Shown: positions 57,252 to 64,000 of the stretch, in pieces
Numbering within the stretch: position 1 is the stretch's first letter
Layout: every line of letters begins with the position of its first letter
Program-made: the position numbers and the translations under genes
Notes under the pieces: generated by a model
What the model saw: only the letters and a program-made list of their open reading frames with translations
What the model was told of the DNA's origin: nothing
Databases searched by the model: none
Assembly: GCA_030340625.1 (NCBI GenBank)
Contig: JAOPHQ010004858.1
Coordinates: 149,001-213,000, forward strand
Reading direction: 5' to 3'
Source of the DNA: Merluccius polli
Taxonomy: Eukaryota > Chordata > Actinopteri > Gadiformes > Merlucciidae
Length of the DNA stretch: 64,000 nt

Positions 57252-60200
57252 CTGTCCGCAACACAAACATAACGCCGTTATGTAAGGGATGATGTACAGA
57301 TGTACAGATGTACAGATGTACAGGTCAATAGTGTCCATAGCAACGGTCTGTTATTCATAGCAACTGTCTGTTATTCATAGCAATGGTCTGCTTTTCATAA
57401 ATAACCTCACTATTAAGTTATTTAACTGTAAGTCGCCTTTGTCCAAAGCGACCTATACATACATTATACAGATACACCTCAGTAATGAGCGGGTAGAGGA
57501 TTAGGACAAACCCGGCAGCGCCTTTTGGCGGAAAATCGAGCCAACTTTGGGGCTACCTACTTTTGAATCGCTGGTAGCAGGTGTTGCAGTAGAGCTGCTT
57601 GTTGCGTATTCGCACCTCGGCCCCCGCTTCCGATCCTCCGAGGTCGCACTTGCAGTCCATGCACTGAGGGCGGTTCAGGAAAAAAGGGCAGGATTAGAGA
57701 GAGAGAGAGAGAGAGGGAGGGAGGGAGAGAGAGAGGGAGGGAGGGAGAGAGAGAGTTCGAATGGAGCTCCACCAGTGGTGAGAGGCAGAACAAAAGAGGA
57801 GCCCGAGGGAGGGACGGCCCCCGGGGGCCGCCTGACCGACACAGCCGGGGAAGAGAGCACCAGGTGGGGAAGAGAGATACAGAGAGGTGGCTGATGGGTA
57901 GGATGACTAATCAAACGTGTTGGCGTGGGAGTGGGGCAACACGGCGGACCCAAAGAGACAAACAAACAAACGCAGAAGTGTCAGGATGACTCTGCAACCG
58001 GAGTGAAGCGAAAGCATATCAGGAATGTTAGGAAAAGCGATTGAAAATGCGGTGCGAGGATTAGTCTGGCTTGCAGAACCGCTCGTTTTTGATTGACACC
58101 GGTCATGTTTTCTGTGTTTTCTGTGTTTCTAGGGTGGTGCGTAAATCAAGAAAGGGGGGGTTAGTTTGTGCCGACGCCCATCCCCGCCGACCCCCATCCC
58201 ACAGATGGTCCACCCAGGTACCACAGATCCCAGGTAGCCACGGTAACGCGGTGGAGGAGGCGTCGCGGAGCTCTCACCTTAAAGCAACTCAAATGATAAC
58301 AGAGTCCCAGGGACTCGATGATCATGGCCGCTCCCTTCCCCAGCGGGCTGTCACAGAGCGTACAGATTTTCTTGCCACTCACTGACCTGTGTGTGTGCAG
58401 AATGTGTGTACATTCATGATTGATGGAGGGTTAAAGCCCCACACATGCGCACGCACACACACGCACACACACACACACGCACACGCACACACACCATTCT
58501 GCATATGAATGGATTCCCCCAACTGGGAATGAAACATTAGGTGGTCACACTAAAGCAATGAGGAAGGTTGCAGTTTTAGGGTTTGGAAGTAGGCAGCTTA
58601 CAAGCTATGACCAGACATTTTGTGTTCAACATATTTGCAGTTTGTCTGGCAATAATAAAATAATATTTTAAACAAAATGGGGATCGAGTCCTGCTCATTG
58701 GGGAGGTTATCAGGTTATGCACACGTAACACACATAGCACACATGAATGCGTAGGAGACGCTCGCCCCAAACAGTCGCACACAAGCGCTCATGTGCGCAC
58801 CGTTTCCACAAACTATCACACACTGATGCATACGGACACAGGAACATAACACACACATACATACATCTACGTATGATGAGTTGGGTTGAAAGTAGATGGT
58901 GAATGCATGGATTGTGTCAAAACAAAACAACAGCAAAAAAGGTATTTCCTAAGCAGAAGTTATAAAGTGGATGTGCTGCAATGTTACACCAACAGCATCT
59001 AATGCTGGAATAGAATGACATCTCACCCAGGTTCCTAATGGGTTGGTCTTAAAATAGGCAGCGTATATGGCAGCTTCGTAAGTCAGTGATGATCATACAT
59101 ATGTACATATTTATATATATATATTTATTGAGAGACTGTACATATGATCCCTCAGTCACTCTTTCAGAGATAATTAATCTTTATTTTTATTCTTATTTAT
59201 ATTCTTTTTCTTATTATCTTGGTTTGGGTTCTGTAATATCACCTGTACCTCTCTCTGTGTTTCCTTCTCATTAATATTAATAAATATTAATACAAGTTTA
59301 TCTTATCTTATCATTGGTCTAAATCTCTAAATCTTGTGAGCTCACCTCTGGTTTTGCCTTGAGAGATTAGTCTAGAAACCAGCCCCACACAGGCAGCTAG
59401 GCTCCAGACAAAATTAAAGTCGGCCGATCAGTGAACCCCAGCGAGTGACATAGTCGACGACGAAACCGGGCATTTCTACCATGGATGAATTAATATAATA
59501 ATATTTATGCTGCTTTGGATTTATTTTTCTTTGAACGCAATACGTCTCTACTTCAATGAAAACGGTGGCGTAACGTTCACCGACGTGCACTCGGGATCCG
59601 ACTAAGCTCATCCGATCGTCTGCAACGTAAGGTTGACCGGCGACGCCCCTCAACAAACACTGACTTACTGGCCGCGCGGGGCTCGACCGCCGGAAGGACG
59701 GACGGAAACCTTGACATTACCTGCTGCTCGGCTGCCGGCCCGGCAGGTCGGAGGAGGGGGGCTCCGGCGAGGTGGCGGGTGAAGGGGAGTTGGGCGAGGG
59801 GGCCGGCGAGGGCGACTGCTGCCGCCACGGCGACGAGGGTGTTCCCGCCCCGCCGCGTAGTGAGCCCATGGAGTAGGAGGCGGGCAGGGAGGAGGCCGGG
59901 CCGTGGCGCGTGGGGTTGCCGCCGCCGCCGTACGACATGCCGCCGCCGTAGGTCACGCCGCCGCCGTAGGTCACGCCGCCGCCGAGGGCTGACTGCGGTC
60001 GGGTGTAGTTGGGGATGGAGGAGGTGCTTCCCGGGGTCCATGAAGAGCGCCAGGAGTTGCGGGTTGTGTCCAGGTTGTCGAGGGACTCACCTCTGCAAAA
60101 AAAAAAGAACAAAAAAAAGAAAAGATCACGATCACGGTCATGATCACCGCCATCACGTATATTTTCGAAATGTCTGCACGAAGCAGTCGAGTTCAAGGGT

Positions 60201-60449
60201 GGGCCCATCCACGCCCGGCGGGCCGCATGTCTGCACCTGCGCATGATCACGTCGGCGGCCTCCTTGCTGGTGGCGATGGAGGTGGAGCGCTGGCGGATCC
60301 AGCTGTTGTCGGTGAGCAGTGAGGTCTTCTTCTTCATCTCCTGCAGGATCTGCTGCCGGTCCAGCTCCGCCTGGGACTGGAGCTGCTGTTGGCTCTTCCG
60401 CTGGGGCAGCTCGCCCACACCCCCAACGCCAGCCACTGCACACATACAT

Positions 60450-60489
<40 letters not shown>

Positions 60490-60628
60490 CGAGGAGAGAG
60501 AGAGAGAGAGAGAGACAGAGAGAGTCAAGCCAAATCAATATTATTTGTATAGCCCATAATCACAGTTACAGTCTCAAAGGGTTTCTCAGGCCCATATTAT
60601 ACAACACTTTCTAAACTAGAGAGAGAGA

Positions 60629-60725
<97 letters not shown>

Positions 60726-62276
60726 AGAGTGATTGTAAGGCTTTACATGGTGAAACTTTCACAGTTGTAGGTTGCAAATTGCATGAAGCATAATTTCCAT
60801 GCCACTTGACAGTTACACAAAGCAATTAAAAAAGAATCTCATGCAAAACGATTTAAATAGTTTATTTCACTAAAATTAGCTCGCTATATTGGTACTTTTT
60901 CATCTGTCTTATTGTTTTCTCGCTAGATTGTATCAAGTGGGAAGTGTCATTGTTAACATTTGCATCTTTGTATCTGATTTCGTATCATCTTCTTGCTGGA
61001 TAATATCAATTTGGATGTGTTATATCACTTTTTCTTCTGGCACTGGCTGACTACTTTGAGCCCTAATGGCTGTCCCGGGGAATAGGAAGAGAGCTATCGG
61101 TGCATGACAAAAACACAACCTAAAAAGGCTTAACGTCTGTGGGTGAAGGACTGCTCAAAAGAGAGACGCATCATTTAATTCCTCTCTTCAAAGAGCTTGA
61201 CCCGACGAGCCTCCGGTGACTGGCTCCATTCTCCCTTTGATTCAAGGAACGTGTTCAAGGAAAATTACGACCTTGTGACGTCACATCAGTACGAAATTGT
61301 AGCTCGACGAATGTATTTTAGATGAACGGCTCCTCTCATCAAAACGTCATTAGTGAACTCTCAACAGTTATGCCACACTATACTACCGCATCAACAGTAG
61401 TTCGACGTCATCCTCTGACACGTTGTCAGCGTTTTTGCGTGAAACTAGTTGAGAGTTTTGCAACTGTGGCGGCTGAGTTTCAGGCAAGTTTCAAGCGTGT
61501 TGCAGGGGGCTGTGCACCGCGCAACTCAATTGCAACTAAGTACAAGTCAAAGTTTCAACCCACTAAAGCTGCATGAAAGTTTCACCGTGTAAAGCTGGCC
61601 TTAAGAGAGCGAGGGGAAAATAAACATTGTGTTTGTTGACAGTAAAAGGAGGGAGTCGGTGGGATTTGTTTTCTGGCAACAACAGAAATCTGTGATTGTC
61701 GGAGTAATTAAACATAAAGTACAACAACAAGTACAATTGATTCATACAGTGTGCACATTCAAGATAACACAACAGAAGATTATTTTATCTCATGCAAAAA
61801 AAAAGTAAACACAATCCAAGCAGACAAGAAGAAACATAGAAAATCAATAGTTTGCTGTGTATAATTGTCTTCTTGAGTGAATGATGGGATAAATCGATGG
61901 AGCAAATGGAGATAAAAAATCAACATTCCCGTCGGGAAGATAATATAACGATTGGCCGTATCAGATAATGATGAGAACATTCGGAGAATCAATTGGACAG
62001 GAGAGGAGGGGTGGAGCAGCGCCATTGGGTTGGGTTGGGTTGGCGGGGGGGGTGGGGGGGGGGGATCGTCGGACCACCTCTCTCTGGCTCTCTGTATCTC
62101 ATAATGTTCAGGACGCTCCTCCTCTCCATCTCCAGCTCAAACGCCCTCTCGTTGCGGGCGTGTCTGTTGCACTCGCGCCCCGACCGCTCCTCCAGCAACA
62201 GGTAGCGTAACCCGTAGCGACCTAGTGTTGTGCACACCGCTCTTAAAAAAGACACGCTCACCGGGATGGCGCACAT

Positions 62277-62310
<34 letters not shown>

Positions 62311-63173
62311 CACACATACTGTACACCTGCGTAGCCGGGTGTGTCTCGTAACAGCTTGACATAATGGAAAAGAAAGCGGCTCGTCGCTATACTTCATGCT
62401 TTCTTGCACACCTGGTCACCTGCTCCCAGCGGTTATTCACGCAGGAGAAGAGCGGTGTTATCATTCAGTGTGGCTTCAGTTCAGTGTGGGTGGAAACTCG
62501 GCCCAAGCATACTGACCTCGACTCTCTGGGTATTCCACTTCGTCAAGAGCCTCTGGGGTCGACTTGGACTTTGCCCTGTTAATTAAGCAACAAGACAATC
62601 ATTTAAAAAAACGGACGGGATTGTGGATCGGACGCCGCGGTGAACGAATAAATTCCCTTTACATCATGCAAATGTTGCACTGAGGAGTTTATGCTGAGGG
62701 ACAATTCATACACCGTGTTTAATTCACATGCGAGTCAGTGAAATGTTAGATTGCACTGCGACGTCATAGATTTTTAGTACATTAATAGCGCGGCATGTTG
62801 AATGGGCGCACAGAAACAGCCCACGTTACTCTGTAGACATAAAGCGGCGGTACCAACCTGTCTGTGTGAGCTAGGGAGTGAGACCGGAAGCTACGGGTGA
62901 CAGGGAGTTTCCTATCCGTTTAGTGGTAGGGAGGGAGGGATAGGTTAGTGACAGGGAGGGAGGGAGGGAGGGAGGGAGGGAGGGAGGGAGGGAGACATGG
63001 GGCAGAAGCATTACAAGCACAGAGAAGGACAGAGGCAAACAGGAAGCATATTAGTGGTTGTTATGGTGAGACAGGAGCAACAAGACGGGTCATAGTGATG
63101 TATTTGCGGTCAGCACTGCAGTCTTGCTGGCGCAGGCAAGGAGGGCAGCAGCCATGTAAACATAGTAAGCCTC

Positions 63174-63218
<45 letters not shown>

Positions 63219-63757
63219 TATGTTTTCGGTTAGCTTGGGGTTGGTGGTGTTGCTGACCATTGCTGCTGCTGCTGCTGCTGTTCAACGGCGCGCCTCCTCT
63301 CCTCCTCCTGCCGCTCCTCCTCTCTCCTCCTCTGGGACCTCAGGTCCTCCTCGGCCCTCCGCTTCCTCTCCTGCTCCTCGGCCCTCCTCTTCCTCTCCTC
63401 CTCCGCCACCCTCCTCATCTTCTCCTCCTCCTCGGCCCTGCTCTTCCTCTCCTCCTCCGCCCTCTTCTTCATCTCCTCCGCCCTCCTCATCCTCTCCTCC
63501 TCCTCCACCCTCCGCCTCTCCTCCTCGTCCGCCCTCCTCCGCTCCTCCTCCTCCCTCCTCTCCTTCTCCTCCGCTTCCCGACGACGCTGCTGCTCCCCCC
63601 TCTCTCGCTCCTCCTGCAGACGCCGGCGCTCCAGCTCCTCCTCCTCCTCCTCCCGCCTCCTCCTCCTCTCCTCCTCCACCTGCCCCTCGGCCTCCCAAGG
63701 CGGGGTGCGTTGCGCGGTGCAGGAGAGGGGCTCTGGGTTCACCTCCAGGCTGTTGGG
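57229..63757 (-). CDS. lmo7: LIM domain only protein 7, 3' half (8 exons, gene continues right)
   Basis: LMO7 is a scaffold with calponin-homology, PDZ and C-terminal LIM domains. It links afadin-nectin and cadherin junctions and actin, and also shuttles to the nucleus and binds emerin. Exons on the minus strand are 63757-63258, 62575-62517, 62221-62078, 60435-60237, 60092-59721, 58386-58278, 57663-57561 and 57251-57229; every phase joins. The sequence gives a Glu/Arg-rich coiled coil, an AKSKSTPEALDEVEYPE segment, the block QAELDRQQILQEMKKKT...LLTDNSWIRQRS, MRRGESLDNLD, a Ser/Pro-rich linker, and an intact LIM domain. LIM ligands are CTLC, HLSC, CMDC and CNTC. It ends TGQPTSM, close to human SGRPTAM. 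About 500 codons are present; CH and PDZ lie outside the window. LIMCH1 is related, but synteny with kctd12 favours lmo7. Which teleost duplicate this is cannot be told. Confidence 0.95.
57561..57663 (-). CDS. lmo7: lmo7 LIM-domain exon, second half
   Basis: The acceptor CCCTCAG ends at 57664 and the donor GTAGGT follows 57561. It encodes CMDCKCDLGGSEAGAEVRIR through YCNTCYQRFK, with four zinc ligands. Confidence 0.94.
57692..57755. repeat. GA/GGGA simple repeat in lmo7 intron
   Basis: GAGAGAGGGAGGGAGGGAGA-type units close to the LIM exon. Confidence 0.9.
58278..58386 (-). CDS. lmo7: lmo7 LIM-domain exon, first half
   Basis: The acceptor CACACAG ends at 58387 and the donor GTGAGA follows 58278. 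It encodes SVSGKKICTLCDSPLGKG through GLCYHLSCFK. Confidence 0.95.
58438..58494. repeat. CA/CG microsatellite in lmo7 intron
   Basis: CACACACGCACA-type units. Confidence 0.85.
58500..59700. other. lmo7: lmo7 intron, no further exon seen
   Basis: Non-coding sequence between the linker exon and the first LIM exon. Includes an AT/TTAT-rich stretch (59100-59300). Confidence 0.5.
59721..60092 (-). CDS. lmo7: lmo7 linker exon
   Basis: The acceptor TTTGCAG ends at 60093 and the donor GTAATG follows 59721. It encodes GESLDNLDTTRNSWRSSW, then a low-complexity Gly/Tyr repeat (GGGVTYGGGVTYGGGMSYGG) and a Ser/Pro-rich tail. The Gly/Tyr repeat is not a feature I know from mammalian LMO7. Confidence 0.92.
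60237..60435 (-). CDS. lmo7: lmo7 exon with QILQEMKKKT block
   Basis: The acceptor TGTGCAG ends at 60436 and the donor GTGCAG follows 60237. It encodes AELDRQQILQEMKKKTSLLT and DNSWIRQRSTSIA through MR, strongly family-like. Confidence 0.94.
60447..60520. repeat. (CA)n and (GA)n next to an lmo7 acceptor
   Basis: A CA run (60452-60487) then a GA run (60491-60514) lie 15-80 bp upstream of the 60435 exon on the transcript strand, where they replace a normal pyrimidine tract with TG and CT repeats. Confidence 0.9.
60619..60721. repeat. (GA)n microsatellite, ~103 bp
   Basis: Nearly perfect GA run in an lmo7 intron. Confidence 0.97.
60722..62077. other. lmo7: lmo7 intron, no exon seen
   Basis: AT-rich non-coding DNA followed by a G run (62045-62063). 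Confidence 0.5.
62078..62221 (-). CDS. lmo7: lmo7 candidate cassette exon (48 codons)
   Basis: Minus-strand GC3-rich frame RYLLLEERSGRECNRHARNE continuing to NIMRYREPER. Acceptor CACTAG (poor pyrimidine tract) and donor GTGGTC. It begins and ends in phase 1, matching both neighbours, so it can be included or skipped without a frame change. I do not recognise the peptide from mammalian LMO7. Confidence 0.5.
62279..62310. repeat. (CA)n microsatellite in lmo7 intron
   Basis: About 15 CA units upstream of the candidate cassette exon on the minus strand. Confidence 0.9.
62517..62575 (-). CDS. lmo7: lmo7 short exon
   Basis: The acceptor AATTAACAG ends at 62576 and the donor GTCAGT follows 62517. 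It encodes AKSKSTPEALDEVEYPESR, similar to the NKSRSTTELDDY region of mammalian LMO7. Phases join both sides. Confidence 0.82.
62576..63257. other. lmo7: lmo7 intron with GGGA and TG repeats
   Basis: (GGGA)n at 62954-62993 and (TG)n at 63179-63215; no exon seen. Confidence 0.6.
63258..63757 (-). CDS. lmo7: lmo7 coiled-coil exon
   Basis: The acceptor CTCCTGTAG ends at 63758; the donor GTCAGC follows 63258. It starts PNSLEVNPEPLSCTAQRTPP and continues as a 130-residue Glu/Arg-rich coiled coil, then a poly-Gln run. The length of such repeats is prone to change. Confidence 0.9.
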
Positions 63758-63825
63758 CTACAGGAGAGAAGTAGACCAGAACGTCTTTAACTGAACTGTG
63801 AACAAAATAATGCACTTGACTCACA

Positions 63826-63909
63826 TGCACACACACACACGCACACACACACACACGCACACACACACACGCACACACGCACACACGCACACACACACAC
63901 ACACACACA

Positions 63910-63940
<31 letters not shown>
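63826..63940. repeat. CA/CG microsatellite in lmo7 intron
   Basis: About 115 bp of CA with regular CG interruptions (CACACACGCACACA). Confidence 0.95.
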
Positions 63941-64000
63941 CCATGTGGCAACAAGTAGCTCATTAGGACACGTCTACGCCAACACTGCTGGGAGGGCAGA

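Noticed and set aside
57028..57285. Arg/His- or Pro-rich protein on the plus strand
   Set aside because: Frames through the GCC triplet repeat in the lmo7 3' untranslated region.
63181..63790. Pro/Ser-rich frames opposite the lmo7 coiled-coil exon
   Set aside because: Antisense shadows of the Glu/Arg-rich coding sequence; the minus frame has splice sites and family similarity.

Overview
This is nuclear DNA of a ray-finned (teleost) fish. It carries vertebrate genes with GT-AG introns, very dense CA/GA microsatellites, and fish-type DNA transposons (Tc1/mariner, hAT, PIF/Harbinger). Five protein-coding loci follow the order of human 13q22 (LMO7 - KCTD12 - ACOD1 - CLN5 - FBXL3, human order from memory): fbxl3 (last exon, +), cln5 (-), acod1/irg1 (-), kctd12 (+) and lmo7 (3' part, -). 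A sixth gene, gatd3/ES1 (+), sits between cln5 and acod1; its human relative is on chromosome 21. The species cannot be named from the sequence.

Layout. 1-4.7 kb: fbxl3 terminal exon and 3' untranslated region. 4.75-8.25 kb: complete four-exon cln5, with a 1.4-kb 16-bp minisatellite in intron 1. Its upstream region has a CRE and three tandem E-box/CCAAT units that resemble lysosomal CLEAR elements. 8.9-11.2 kb: complete four-exon gatd3, head to head with cln5. 11.6-17.0 kb: complete five-exon acod1, with a solo LTR carrying a nested hAT element in intron 4 and a block of alternating ACTAGT and GATATC palindromes in intron 2. 18.7-19.6 kb: single-exon kctd12.

20.9-30.1 kb is the most unusual region. 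A 192-bp satellite with telomere-like TTAGGG motifs lies between two direct copies of a small transposon. The outer flanks share one 8-bp duplication and the inner flanks share a different one. An LTR element of about 5 kb with no visible genes and a Harbinger element sit inside the array.

30-57 kb is a gene-poor interval of microsatellites and transposon copies. It includes a Tc1 element with one stop codon in its transposase, an hAT element, several short inverted-repeat elements, a RecQ-helicase-like fragment and a 45-bp near-perfect hairpin. 57.2-63.8 kb holds the 3' half of lmo7: coiled coil, linker exons and C-terminal LIM domain. Splice phases agree across all eight exons, and the gene continues beyond the right edge.

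Functions are unrelated (cryptochrome degradation, lysosomal lipid metabolism, a DJ-1-like enzyme, itaconate synthesis, GABA-B receptor modulation, junctional scaffold), so the grouping reflects inherited synteny rather than an operon-like unit. All exon boundaries are read by eye from splice consensus, reading phase and remembered protein families; no alignment was run.
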